The notes under the pieces are model-generated. The model made no database searches, was not told the origin of the DNA, and saw only the letters and a list, made by a program, of their open reading frames with translations. Made by a program: the position numbers and the translations under genes. Shown here in pieces: positions 25,285-34,111 of a stretch of 64,000 bases of DNA. How positions within the stretch are numbered: position 1 is the first letter of the stretch; every line of letters begins with the position of its first letter. Source of the stretch: JBGPEQ01 sp050180895 (GTDB lineage: Bacteria; Pseudomonadota; Alphaproteobacteria; Dongiales; Dongiaceae); assembly GCA_050180895.1 (NCBI GenBank), contig JBFXDS010000011.1, positions 62,001-126,000 of the forward strand, written 5' to 3'.

Positions 25285-25938
25285 TCACTCTCCAGCCGAA
25301 GATCGGTCCAGTGGAACAACGCGCGGCGATCGCGCGAACACGCGCCTTACCATCGGCGCAAAGAACTCGACCGGCGCCATGTCGGCGTTCGGATCGATCG
25401 CGTTCTGATCGAACTTCTCGACGAATTCCGCTGTCCAGTCGAAATGAGGATGACCGCGCCACCGTTCCCGCTCATTCCGATCGATGTCCGGGTACTCGTG
25501 CAGATGGAACTGCTGGAAGACCTGGTGGTGCTGGAGCATCCAGCGGTTCTGCTCGGAAACATATGCGCCAAGGAGAGCTGCGGCAAACGGGCCATGCGTC
25601 GCCGGGCAAGCGACGAAACCGATGTCGTGGAGCAAACCCACGACGACCGTCTCCTCGTCGAGACCGGCCTGATGGAGCATCGTGGCCGATTGCAGGCAGT
25701 GCTGGTAGTTGTTGATCCGGTACCCGTAGGTCGGTAGGTCCTGGCCGACCGCCAACATCGCCAGAACCTCGTCGGCTTGCCGTTCTGCGTAGTACCGTGC
25801 GCGCTGAGCGTTCAGCGTGCCCCAGTCGTCCGCCCGGAAGTCCTCCAGGGTCGACTTCGCCACGTATCTCCACTCGGAATGGGCGAGAGGCGCGGAAATC
25901 GGTCCGGTGTCCGCCATGAAACGGGGATCATGAGGCAT
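25285..25938 (-). CDS. HD-domain protein, PhnZ/MIOX-like putative di-iron oxygenase
   Basis: A 217-residue HD-domain protein. ATG 25938 has CAGGAG seven bases upstream. Conserved residues appear in the order expected for the di-iron oxygenase branch: YQHCLQSA (H80), LLHDIG (H104-D105), HGPFAAALLG (H115), a further histidine in LQHHQVF (H137/138) and KFDQNAIDP (D177). PhnZ, which cleaves 2-amino-1-hydroxyethylphosphonate, and myo-inositol oxygenase share this pattern; ordinary HD phosphohydrolases usually lack the QxxH start. The operon with an amino-acid importer and other oxygenases supports an oxidative role. Substrate is unknown. Confidence 0.75.
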   Translation of the reverse strand: MPHDPRFMADTGPISAPLAHSEWRYVAKSTLEDFRADDWGTLNAQRARYYAERQADEVLAMLAVGQDLPTYGYRINNYQHCLQSATMLHQAGLDEETVVVGLLHDIGFVACPATHGPFAAALLGAYVSEQNRWMLQHHQVFQQFHLHEYPDIDRNERERWRGHPHFDWTAEFVEKFDQNAIDPNADMAPVEFFAPMVRRVFARSPRVVPLDRSSAGE

Positions 25939-25973
25939 GTCCGGTCTCCTGCGTGTGATCCAGCGCCGAAAGC

Positions 25974-26741
25974 TCAATGATCGAGGATATTGCCGATAAA
26001 CTGTCGGACCCGTTCGGAACCCGGCGCGGCGAAGAATAGGTCGGGTGATTCAGATTCGACGACCCGGCCCTCATCCATGAAGACCATCTTGTCCGCCACC
26101 GTGCGCGCGAATCCCATTTCGTGTGTAACGCAGATCATGGTCATGCCGTCCTCCGCCAACTGGACAATGACATCGAGCACCTCCTTAATCATCTCTGGGT
26201 CAAGCGCGCTGGTCGGCTCATCGAAGAGCATAAGCTTCGGCCGCATGCACAAGGATCGGGCGATAGCCACCCGCTGCTGCTGGCCGCCAGATAGATGCCG
26301 CGGGTACTTGCGGGCCTGCTCCGGGATCCGGACCCGCTCGAGGTAGTACATGGCCAGCTCTTCCGCCTCCTTGCGCGGCATCTTGCGAACGCGCATCGGT
26401 GCGAGAATCAGATTGTCCACCACGGTCATGTGGGGGAAAAGGTTGAAATGCTGAAATACCATGCCGATCTCCGCACGGATTGCAGAGATTCGCTCGGTAT
26501 TGTCTCTCAGTTCGACCCCGTCGATGGCGATTCGCCCCTGGTCGTGTGTCTCCAGCCGATTGAGACAGCGGATGAGGGTTGACTTCCCCGATCCAGAAGG
26601 ACCGCATACGACAATGCGCTTCGCTCGCTCGACAACGAGGTCCACATCATCGAGCGCACGGAATCCGCCGAACCACTTGGAAACCTTGCTAACCTCGACC
26701 ATTGGCGCGCACGATCGCGTCGTATTCATCCCTGCACTCAT
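25974..26741 (-). CDS. Polar amino acid ABC transporter, ATPase subunit
   Basis: A 255-residue ATPase of the GlnQ type. Walker A is GPSGSGKST, the Q-loop region is VFQHFNLFPHMTV, the signature is LSGGQQQRVAIARSL and Walker B is LMLFDEPTSALD. Its ATG overlaps the stop of the molybdoenzyme gene (ATGA), so the two are coupled. It should energise the two permeases at 29168 and 31072 with the binding protein at 30127. Placing the ATPase after an unrelated enzyme gene is unusual for this transporter type. Confidence 0.95.
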   Translation of the reverse strand: MSAGMNTTRSCAPMVEVSKVSKWFGGFRALDDVDLVVERAKRIVVCGPSGSGKSTLIRCLNRLETHDQGRIAIDGVELRDNTERISAIRAEIGMVFQHFNLFPHMTVVDNLILAPMRVRKMPRKEAEELAMYYLERVRIPEQARKYPRHLSGGQQQRVAIARSLCMRPKLMLFDEPTSALDPEMIKEVLDVIVQLAEDGMTMICVTHEMGFARTVADKMVFMDEGRVVESESPDLFFAAPGSERVRQFIGNILDH

Positions 26742-29140
26742 TCACTCGATCGCTTCGACAATGCCATTCGTCGCCCGGCGGCTGGACGGTCGATGATCTC
26801 GGGCGGGTCGAAGGCCGTCACGGGCGGCGGATCTCCTCGATACCGCTCGATGTCCACCAGGCAACTTTGGGCGCTGGGTCCCTGCGCCAGCTTTGAGGTG
26901 CCCTTGTCCAATGTGAGCACATTGACACTACCGTGCTTGCAGGTCGTGCCGATCTCGCCTGGTCGCTCAGGGTCGTACCACGCACCGGTTGCAAGCTGCA
27001 CGACGCCGCGCTGAATCCGGTCGGTGATGAAAGCGCCGGCGAGGCAGCTGCCGCGATCGTTAAAGACGCGCACGATGTCTCCGTCGGAGATGCCGCGGCC
27101 GGCGGCATCATCAGGATGGATCCATATCGGCTCCCGATCCTGGATTTTCGACTTCCGGCTGACGACGCCGTTGTCGAGTTGGCCGTGCAAGCGGAAGCGC
27201 GGCTGGTTCGAGATCAGGTGCAGCGGATGACGCCGCGCCCTTGCCGATCCCAACCACTCCAACGGCTCGATCCACACCGGGTGACCAGGACAATCGTCAT
27301 AGCCGAACGATGCGACCGTCTCCGAATAGATTTCGATCTTTCCGGACGGGGTGGACAAGGGATGCGCGTCAGGGTTCGTGCGAAACGCCTCGAACAGGAC
27401 TGTCGGGCGTTCAGGCGCGGGAATCTCGACATGACCGCATTCCCAGAACTCCTGGAAGCCCGGCAACTCGATGCCCCGTCCAGCGGCCGCCTGGCGATCA
27501 TGATCATAGAGGTGGCGCAGCCATTCCATCTCGTCCCTGCCCTCGGTGAACGCGGCACGGAATCCCAGGCGCTCCGCAAGATCAACGAAGATGTCGAAGT
27601 CGCTACGCGCGTCGCCGACCGGCATGATCGCCCGCTGCATTGCGAGGACATAAGGATCGCGCACCGAGCCGCCAATATCGTTGCGTTCGCAGGCCGTGGA
27701 TGCCGGCAGCACGATGTCGGCGTGGCGCGCGAGGGGCGTCCACCAGGGCTCGTGGACGATGACGGTCTCCGCCTTGCGCCATGCCGCGAGCAGGCGGTTC
27801 AAGTCCTGGTGATGGTGGAACGGATTGCCGCCGCACCAATAGATGACGTGGATGTCCGGATATACGATGCGCCGGCCGTTATAATCGACGGATTCTCCTG
27901 GGGTAAGGAGCATGTCGGCGATACGGGCGACCGGAATGAACGTCTGAACCGGATTCACGCCTTGGGGCAACCGCGCGCGGCTGGCGCCATCCGCCGGTTG
28001 GCCGGCATTGCCCACCGCGGCGTAGCCAAACCCGATACCGCCGCCCGGGAGCCCGATCTGGCCCAGCATAGCCGCGAGCGTGACCGCCATCCAATAGGCC
28101 TGCTCACCGTGATCGGCACGCTGCAGCGACCAACTCACCGTCAGGAGCGTCCGCTGACCCGCCATCCGGCGGGCGAGGTGCCGGATGGCCGAGGAGTCGA
28201 GCCCGCTGACGCCCGCCGCCCATTCCGCGTCCTTCGGCCGGCCGTCGCTTTCACCCGTCAAGTAGCGACGGAAGCGCTCGAAGCCGACGGAGTATCGCTC
28301 GAGGAATGCCGTATCGTGCAGACCCTCAACGAGCAGGGTGTGGGCGATGCCCAGCATCACCGCCGTATCGGTGTTGGGTCTCGGCTGCAGCCACTCCGCC
28401 TCCAGGAAATCAGCCATGTCGTCCTGCACCGGACCGACATACACGACGGCTGCGCCACGCATCCGGCATCGGCGCATCCAATCCTTGGCCGAATGATCGC
28501 CGCAGCCACCGGCGGCAACCTGTGCGTTCTTCAGCGGCATGCCTCCGAATGCAACAATCAACCGGGTATTGTCGGCGATGCTTCGCCAATCCGTCAGCTG
28601 ATGGAAGATCTCGTACCAATCGCCCAGGACGTGCGGCATCAGCACGATCGCGGCCGCGCAACTGTAGGAATTGACGGAAGCGGTAAAGCCTCCGAAAAGA
28701 TTGAGAAACCGGTGCAGCTGGGTGGGCGCATTGTGGAAGCGCCCCGCGCTACCCCAGCCATAGGAGCCACCGTAGATCGCCTCGTTGCCGAAGCCGGCTT
28801 TGACCCGGCGCAACTCTTCTGCGACCAGATCGAGAGCCTCTGCCCACGATACCGCAACGAAAGGCTCGGCACCGCGCTTCGAGCGGTTCGATCGCCATCC
28901 GGCCTCCAGCCATCCGGCCCGGATCATCGGCCGTCCGATGCGAGTTCGGTCATCATGGATGGCGCCAGGCAGGGAGCGGATGATCGGGGACGGATCGCTA
29001 TCGCGGTAGAACGGTTCGACGCCGACCACCTGCTCACCGCGGACCAGAAGTTGAATCGCTCCCCAATGGGAGGAACTCGCAAACCGCTGCATGTCGTCGG
29101 AAGCTGCCGCCGGCCTCACCGAAAATCCCTTCGTTGACAT
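26738..29140 (-). CDS. Molybdopterin oxidoreductase, BisC/TorZ type
   Basis: An 800-residue member of the DMSO reductase family, in the S- and N-oxide reductase branch (BisC, TorA, DorA). The N-terminus SSHWGAIQLLVRGEQVVGVE and PIIRSLPGAIHDD are typical of that branch, which has no iron-sulfur motif. GGSYGWGSAGRFHN and NSYSCAAAIVLMPHVLG surround the expected serine ligand of molybdenum, and SGKIEIYSE and LHLISNQPRFRLHGQ are C-terminal family motifs. There is no twin-arginine signal, so it is cytoplasmic like BisC. It would reduce a sulfoxide or N-oxide, or act in reverse. It is embedded in an amino-acid ABC transporter operon. Confidence 0.9.
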   Translation of the reverse strand: MSTKGFSVRPAAASDDMQRFASSSHWGAIQLLVRGEQVVGVEPFYRDSDPSPIIRSLPGAIHDDRTRIGRPMIRAGWLEAGWRSNRSKRGAEPFVAVSWAEALDLVAEELRRVKAGFGNEAIYGGSYGWGSAGRFHNAPTQLHRFLNLFGGFTASVNSYSCAAAIVLMPHVLGDWYEIFHQLTDWRSIADNTRLIVAFGGMPLKNAQVAAGGCGDHSAKDWMRRCRMRGAAVVYVGPVQDDMADFLEAEWLQPRPNTDTAVMLGIAHTLLVEGLHDTAFLERYSVGFERFRRYLTGESDGRPKDAEWAAGVSGLDSSAIRHLARRMAGQRTLLTVSWSLQRADHGEQAYWMAVTLAAMLGQIGLPGGGIGFGYAAVGNAGQPADGASRARLPQGVNPVQTFIPVARIADMLLTPGESVDYNGRRIVYPDIHVIYWCGGNPFHHHQDLNRLLAAWRKAETVIVHEPWWTPLARHADIVLPASTACERNDIGGSVRDPYVLAMQRAIMPVGDARSDFDIFVDLAERLGFRAAFTEGRDEMEWLRHLYDHDRQAAAGRGIELPGFQEFWECGHVEIPAPERPTVLFEAFRTNPDAHPLSTPSGKIEIYSETVASFGYDDCPGHPVWIEPLEWLGSARARRHPLHLISNQPRFRLHGQLDNGVVSRKSKIQDREPIWIHPDDAAGRGISDGDIVRVFNDRGSCLAGAFITDRIQRGVVQLATGAWYDPERPGEIGTTCKHGSVNVLTLDKGTSKLAQGPSAQSCLVDIERYRGDPPPVTAFDPPEIIDRPAAGRRMALSKRSSE

Positions 29141-29167
29141 CGATGCCACCAAGGAACCGCTACGTCG

Positions 29168-30070
29168 TCATTTCACAGGCACGCCCCGGACACCGAAGCG
29201 CCTTTCGAGGCGCCTGAAAGCCAGCGAGCAGGCAAAGCATATCGCAAAGTACATCGCCGCCGCCGTAATCCAGGTCTCGAATATGGCCATGGTCGAGATC
29301 GCTACCTGACTCGCCGCGAACGTCAACTCCTGGATTGAGATCAACGAGATGATCGAAGAATCCTTGACGAGCGAGATGAACTGCCCTGCGAGCGGCGGAA
29401 TGATGCGCTGGATCGCCTGAGGCAGGATGATATGGCGCAGGATCCGGTACCTCGACAGGCCGAGACCGTGACCGGCTTCCCATTGTCCCTTTTCCACCGA
29501 CTGGATGCCGGCCCGCACGATTTCCGTGATGTAGGCACCCTCGAACATTGCCAGGCAGATCAATCCGGAAACGAAGTTCGGCAGGAGTTCCGGCGGCCCG
29601 AACAGAAACCCGATAACCGCCAGCGTCCCTGGAGACGCCGCACGGACCAACGCATCGATGCCGACTAGCGGCATGATCTGGCTGCTGATGAAGAAATAGA
29701 AGATGAAGATGAAGACGAGCGGCGGAATGTTCCGGATCATCTCTACATACGAGCGGCCCACGAGGCGCCAGAACAGCCCGTTTGCCGTTCGGCACAATCC
29801 CATGACCACGCCGATGATCGCGGCAAAGACGACGCCCCAGAGCGACAGGCGCAGGGTGGTCAGAAATCCCTGAACCAACAGGTTTGAAACCCACTTCCCT
29901 TCCTCGTCATCCCAGCGGAACAGGAAGCCGGGAATGCTCGACCAGTTCCACCGGTAGTGCAGAATCGAATCGACGCGGTAGATGACATAGACAAGCCCCA
30001 GCGCAAGCACGCCAAGCACAAGCAGATCAAGCCAGTGGAGTTTCGGTCTACTGCGATGCATTCCGTTCAT
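29168..30070 (-). CDS. Polar amino acid ABC transporter permease
   Basis: A 300-residue permease. ATG 30070 (MNGMHRSRPK) is the likeliest start; the longer frame to 30172 overlaps the upstream binding protein. The EAA loop EKGQWEAGHGLGLSRYRILR is the GltJ/GltK type, and the N-terminal LSLWGVVFAAIIGVVMG and SYVEMIRNIPPLVFIFIFYF are signature helices. It pairs with the permease at 31072. The periplasmic segment HYRWNWSSIPGFLFRWDDEE is longer than usual and shares the WNW/WQWYR pattern with its partner. Confidence 0.92.
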   Translation of the reverse strand: MNGMHRSRPKLHWLDLLVLGVLALGLVYVIYRVDSILHYRWNWSSIPGFLFRWDDEEGKWVSNLLVQGFLTTLRLSLWGVVFAAIIGVVMGLCRTANGLFWRLVGRSYVEMIRNIPPLVFIFIFYFFISSQIMPLVGIDALVRAASPGTLAVIGFLFGPPELLPNFVSGLICLAMFEGAYITEIVRAGIQSVEKGQWEAGHGLGLSRYRILRHIILPQAIQRIIPPLAGQFISLVKDSSIISLISIQELTFAASQVAISTMAIFETWITAAAMYFAICFACSLAFRRLERRFGVRGVPVK

Positions 30071-30126
30071 GGACTTTGAGCCGCCGCACCGCCACCCGCT
30101 GAGCGTGGCGGCGCGGCGTCCGCTCC

Positions 30127-30966
30127 CTACTGTGCAGGCACCTGATTCGCCCAGGCGCGTCCCTTGAACCAATAGTCATGACGCTCCGGTAGCCAGCCGT
30201 CGACCGTGTGGACGAGAATCCAGTTGTTGAAGAAGTTGAGCGCGTCCGGATCTCCTTTCCGTAAAGCGAAGGCTTCGACCGTCTTTTCAAGTGCGGGGAT
30301 GTCCGGTACCACCAGCACATCCGGGTACTTCTCCAGCCACAACGCCGGGGTCGGGACCGATGCAAGTACGGCATGCGCCTTGCCGTTGAGGAGCTCCTGC
30401 AGGCTCTGGCCTTCCTCGTCGAACAGCAGATGGGTCGCCTTTGGCCAGACCTTCTGCGCGAGCGCAGCCGTGGTCGCTCCGCGGCGGTTGGCGATCGTGA
30501 CACCGGGATCGTCGAGGTCGCTAAGGGCCTTGAAATTGCCGCCGAGATTCTTGTTAGCCACGATGACCGTCTCCGTACTCGCATAGGGTTGCGTGAAGTT
30601 GACGGTCAGATTGCGGTTCGGCGTGATCGACATGCCGCTGATCACGACGTCGAACTTTCCAGCCACGAGCGCCGGAATCATTCCGTCCCAGGAGGTGGGT
30701 ACGGACTCCAGCTTCACGCCCATCTCCTCGGCGAGCTTCTTGGCGACGTCAATCTCGAAGCCGACCAACTCGCCGTTCTTGTCCGGCATAGCCCACGGCA
30801 CGAACGTCGAAACGCCCACGCGGAGGACGCCGCGCTTCTTGATGTCCTCGATGACGCTGGTGGCAGAGAGGGCCTGCCGTGCGTCCTGCGCCATCGCGAT
30901 CTGCGGCGCACTCGGTAGTGCCAGGACGACAAGCAAAAAGGCGAAGAGCATCCGTCCAAATTTCAT
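30127..30966 (-). CDS. Polar amino acid ABC transporter substrate-binding protein
   Basis: A 279-residue SBP family 3 protein. ATG 30966 follows CGGGAGATACCAACC; the signal peptide core is LFAFLLVVLALPSAP with cleavage after AMA. The mature protein begins near a repeated family start, IKKRGVLRVGVSTFVPWAM, and GFEIDVAKKLAEEMGV is the ligand-pocket motif; VISGMSITPNR and VNFTQPY follow. The conserved arginine normally bonding the amino-acid carboxylate is expected near NRNLTVNF. It sets the specificity of the operon's importer; the ligand is probably a polar amino acid or derivative. Confidence 0.93.
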   Translation of the reverse strand: MKFGRMLFAFLLVVLALPSAPQIAMAQDARQALSATSVIEDIKKRGVLRVGVSTFVPWAMPDKNGELVGFEIDVAKKLAEEMGVKLESVPTSWDGMIPALVAGKFDVVISGMSITPNRNLTVNFTQPYASTETVIVANKNLGGNFKALSDLDDPGVTIANRRGATTAALAQKVWPKATHLLFDEEGQSLQELLNGKAHAVLASVPTPALWLEKYPDVLVVPDIPALEKTVEAFALRKGDPDALNFFNNWILVHTVDGWLPERHDYWFKGRAWANQVPAQ

Positions 30967-31071
30967 GGTTGGTATCTCCCGTTCATGTGCCTCCCGGGGC
31001 CAAAGGATCGGCCGGAGCACCCGCGAGGCGATGTTTGCAACGTCAGGCTTCGCATGCCGATGCCTGCTCCA

Positions 31072-32013
31072 CTAGCTCCGGAATCGAAAACGGTGTTCGA
31101 GATAGCTTACGAACGTCGATAGGATGAGCGTGATCACCAGATAGATTGCCGCTACCGTGAACCAGATCTCGAAGCTCATGAAGGTCTGGGAGATGATGTC
31201 GCGACCCGCGGTCGTAAGCTCGAAGAGTGCGATCACGCTGACGATGGCAGAATGCTTAACCAGCGTGATCGCGAGACTCGCCAGCGGCGGCAGCATCATC
31301 ATGATGGCCTGTGGCAGGACGACGTAGCGATAAGTGTCGAACCGGGACAGCCCGAGTCCGGAACTTGCCTCCCATTGTCCCCTGGGCACGGCCAGGATGC
31401 CGGCTCGAAAGATCTCCGAAGCGAACGCCCCTTCGAATACGGCCAGACACAGCACACCCGTCCAGAAGCGATCGATGCCGAAGATCGGCCCGATCACGAA
31501 GTAGAAGAGGTTCAGCTGGACCAGAAGCGGGGTATTCCGGATGACCTCCATGTAACCGCGCGACAGGATGCGACCGGAGACAGAATCGGACATTCGCAAG
31601 ACGGCCGTCGCAAGCCCGATGGCAACGGTGAGCAAAAGGCTCCAGGCGGAGATCTTCAGCGTTTCGATGGCGCCGATGACGAGCGGGCCCCAAATCAGCT
31701 GCCCGTCGATGACTCGAAAGAAGTATTGCGGGACACGGTACCACTGCCAGTTGTATCCCATCGCATCGGCACCGCGCATCGTCAGCCAGATCACGATCGC
31801 AACGAGGACAAGGAATTGCGCGGTTTGCGCGAGGTCGGATCTGCCCATCCCCGCCAGACGGCGGTATAGACGCCGCGACTCCAAGCCGCCGGCGGAACGG
31901 AAACGCAGGTCCCCCGACAGAAGTGCCGTCGTCGCAACCGCCTCTTCAGTCCGCTCGAATCCGACACTGCGCGGAATCTGATTCACGGTCGGGCCCTCTC
32001 TAAGCGCGATCAC
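31072..32013 (-). CDS. Polar amino acid ABC transporter permease
   Basis: A 313-residue permease and partner of the one at 29168. The EAA loop reads PRGQWEASSGLGLSRFDTYR, with SWSLLLTVAIGLATAVLRM and RGYMEVIRNTPLLVQLNLFY as the family helices. It has a longer N-terminus (about 65 residues before the first helix) than GltJ. The start is uncertain within that part. A 105-base gap separates it from the binding-protein gene downstream. Confidence 0.92.
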   Translation of the reverse strand: MIALREGPTVNQIPRSVGFERTEEAVATTALLSGDLRFRSAGGLESRRLYRRLAGMGRSDLAQTAQFLVLVAIVIWLTMRGADAMGYNWQWYRVPQYFFRVIDGQLIWGPLVIGAIETLKISAWSLLLTVAIGLATAVLRMSDSVSGRILSRGYMEVIRNTPLLVQLNLFYFVIGPIFGIDRFWTGVLCLAVFEGAFASEIFRAGILAVPRGQWEASSGLGLSRFDTYRYVVLPQAIMMMLPPLASLAITLVKHSAIVSVIALFELTTAGRDIISQTFMSFEIWFTVAAIYLVITLILSTFVSYLEHRFRFRS

Positions 32014-32055
32014 GCGCTGATCGCAAAGCGCTGTGGCGCGTTCTGGATCCCTGCA

Positions 32056-33000
32056 TCACGTGCGGCCAAACGGCGACGCGGCTGCTCCGGCCCCGGTCAG
32101 ACCATTGCGGATCAGGTGCAGTTGCGTATTGAGGTACCCGGGTCGCACGTCCTCGATGTGCGCGCCCAATATGGCATGCAGCCGCGGCAACGAGAAGAAC
32201 GGGACCGTCGGAATGGCGTGGTGTTCTGCATGGTAGGCATTGTTCCACGCAAGCCATCGGATCGGAGCAAAGGTAAGGACTGTCCGCGTGTTGCGCAGCA
32301 GGTTGGGCACCCGCGGGCAGCCGACATGCTCCGACATACGGATAAGTCTCATGACCGGTTCGCCAACGATCCGCGGCAGGAGCCAATAGATCAGAGCCGC
32401 CCACGTCTGGAGGGCCACCGACGCTGCTGCCACCCCAAGATAGACACCCCACATCATCAACGCCTCGCGGCGCACCTTGGCCAAGCTGCGGTCTGGAAAA
32501 ATCCTGCGTTCCTCCGCAGTGAAGCGGCCGAACGGGTGATTGATGAGCTGCCTCAATGCCCCGACGAAGTATGGGATGGATGTCGCATAAAGCAGATAGC
32601 CGCGCAGATTTTCCGCCATCGGGATCATCTGAGGGTCTTTTCCGGGGTGTTGGGTGAAAGAGTGGTGGGCGGCATGTTCGAACTTGAAGTGAAGAGGTTC
32701 CAGCAGAAGAACCAACCCGGTAAGCCACGAGACGACCGTGTTCAGCCAGCGGGAACGAAACGCGGTGCGATGACAGGTTTCGTGAAACGGCGCGAACAGG
32801 TGGACGATGACAATGCCGTGCGAAAATGTGGCCGGGAGCATCCAGATGCTCCCCACCGACAACCAGACGAGCGTGCCGGTCAGGGTCAACGCCGCAATGT
32901 GACCCGCGAGAAAGGTGAGGCCGGGCCGGTCGCTGCGGCTGCTGAGAGCTTGGATCTGCGATCGTCCAACGATACTCCGTATGCTCTCCTGTCCTTCCAT
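32056..33000 (-). CDS. Fatty acid desaturase-family membrane di-iron enzyme
   Basis: A 314-residue membrane protein with the three histidine boxes of the desaturase/hydroxylase superfamily: HETCH at 73-77, HAAHH at 109-113 and HAEHH near the C-terminus (NAYHAEHHAIP). Four or more membrane helices surround them. The start at 33000 has GAGGGAGCCGCAGGG upstream. The family includes fatty acid desaturases, carotenoid ketolases and hydroxylases. In an operon dominated by small-molecule transport and oxygenases, a hydroxylase of a small substrate is as plausible as a lipid desaturase. Confidence 0.85.
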   Translation of the reverse strand: MEGQESIRSIVGRSQIQALSSRSDRPGLTFLAGHIAALTLTGTLVWLSVGSIWMLPATFSHGIVIVHLFAPFHETCHRTAFRSRWLNTVVSWLTGLVLLLEPLHFKFEHAAHHSFTQHPGKDPQMIPMAENLRGYLLYATSIPYFVGALRQLINHPFGRFTAEERRIFPDRSLAKVRREALMMWGVYLGVAAASVALQTWAALIYWLLPRIVGEPVMRLIRMSEHVGCPRVPNLLRNTRTVLTFAPIRWLAWNNAYHAEHHAIPTVPFFSLPRLHAILGAHIEDVRPGYLNTQLHLIRNGLTGAGAAASPFGRT

Positions 33001-33025
33001 CCCTGCGGCTCCCTCGCTGACCGGC

Positions 33026-34006
33026 TTATGCGTTTCTCTGGCGATACGCGAATGCGGCGTCGAAGCGACCCAGCACGTAGTCCCCACAGCAGACGGGGGC
33101 ATACTTCGGCAGTTCGTTCGGGCCGCACGTCGCCGCCGGATCGATGACGGTGTGGAAGTCGGGATCGAACGCGAGCACCATCGAGTGGCGGTCGAGGCCG
33201 CGACGGTTCACCACCCGATGAGGGGTGGAGGTGAATTTGTCATTGGTCCACCGTGCAAGCAGGTCGCCGACGTTCACCACCAGCGTCCCGGGAATGGGGT
33301 GGGCGGTCAGCCATTCGCCGGCGATGTTCTGCACCTCCAGCCCGCCCACGTCGTCCTGCCACAACAGCGTCAGGCAACCATAGTCCGTATGCGGCGCAAC
33401 ACCGAACTGCTCCCTGCCCAAACTCGGCGGCTGCGGCGGATAGTAGATTACCGAACTGCGCGAAATGGGCCTCTCGCAGCTCTTTAGAAACGTGTCCGGT
33501 GGCAGATCAAGACTTACCGCAAAGGCACGCATCAGCATTTTCGCACAATTGGTCATAGCTTCGAAGAACGGGTACAGGCCCGCCCGCAGCTCCGGCATGA
33601 AATCCGGCCAATTGTTCGGACCCAAGAAGGGATTCGTGGCGCGCTCCGGGTCTCCTTTCGGAAGGTCGAGACCCCAAACAAAACTCTCCTTCAGGTCTGC
33701 TTTTGCGCCGTTCGCCATCTTGGCTTCTCCGATGCGCAAGAAGCCATGGTGATATGGATTGACGCAGACGCGCAGCTTGTCCTCGATCGGCAGTCGGAAG
33801 AAGAGGCGAGCGGCGGCATGGGCCCGTGCGATCACCGGTTCCGGGACACGGTGGTTCCGGACATAGAAGAAGCCGACCTCGCCGGATGCGCGACGCAAGC
33901 TCTTGGCGGTGGCGAAGGCATCGCCGGCACCTTCCGTCCACAAGGAGGCAACATCGATCACCGGGATCTCTGAGGCCGCGATGGGCCGAACTTCAGCGTA
34001 ATTCAT
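33026..34006 (-). CDS. Isopenicillin N synthase-family 2OG-Fe(II) oxygenase
   Basis: A 326-residue enzyme, first gene of the operon. The N-terminal DIOX_N region is IPVIDVASLW...GFFYVRNHRVPEPV; the iron-binding motif is APHTDYGCLTLL with HTD, the distal histidine is STPHRVVNRRG, and the 2-oxoglutarate arginine with serine is RHSM. These enzymes hydroxylate or desaturate small molecules using oxygen and 2-oxoglutarate. The gene is divergent from the LysR gene, which likely controls it. Confidence 0.92.
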   Translation of the reverse strand: MNYAEVRPIAASEIPVIDVASLWTEGAGDAFATAKSLRRASGEVGFFYVRNHRVPEPVIARAHAAARLFFRLPIEDKLRVCVNPYHHGFLRIGEAKMANGAKADLKESFVWGLDLPKGDPERATNPFLGPNNWPDFMPELRAGLYPFFEAMTNCAKMLMRAFAVSLDLPPDTFLKSCERPISRSSVIYYPPQPPSLGREQFGVAPHTDYGCLTLLWQDDVGGLEVQNIAGEWLTAHPIPGTLVVNVGDLLARWTNDKFTSTPHRVVNRRGLDRHSMVLAFDPDFHTVIDPAATCGPNELPKYAPVCCGDYVLGRFDAAFAYRQRNA

Positions 34007-34096
34007 GGCTCAGTTTTCCGATCCATAGCGCGAAATACCCCTCTGGAAGCTGCGATCTTGACACTTTCACGGTGTACAACAAGCAAGTAATGTTCA

Positions 34097-34111
34097 TATT
34101 CGTTATGAATA
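34097..34111. promoter_or_regulatory. Inverted repeat at the LysR divergent promoter
   Basis: TATTCGTTATGAATA has TATTC/GAATA arms around five bases, in the space between the oxygenase operon and the LysR gene. Its size fits a LysR-type box. It overlaps the likely start codon at 34105, which would allow autorepression, or mean that the true start differs. Confidence 0.45.

Noticed and set aside
26933..29137. 734-codon open frame on the plus strand over the molybdoenzyme
   Set aside because: It is the antisense shadow of a well-supported gene with full family motifs; it has no SD and no recognisable domain.
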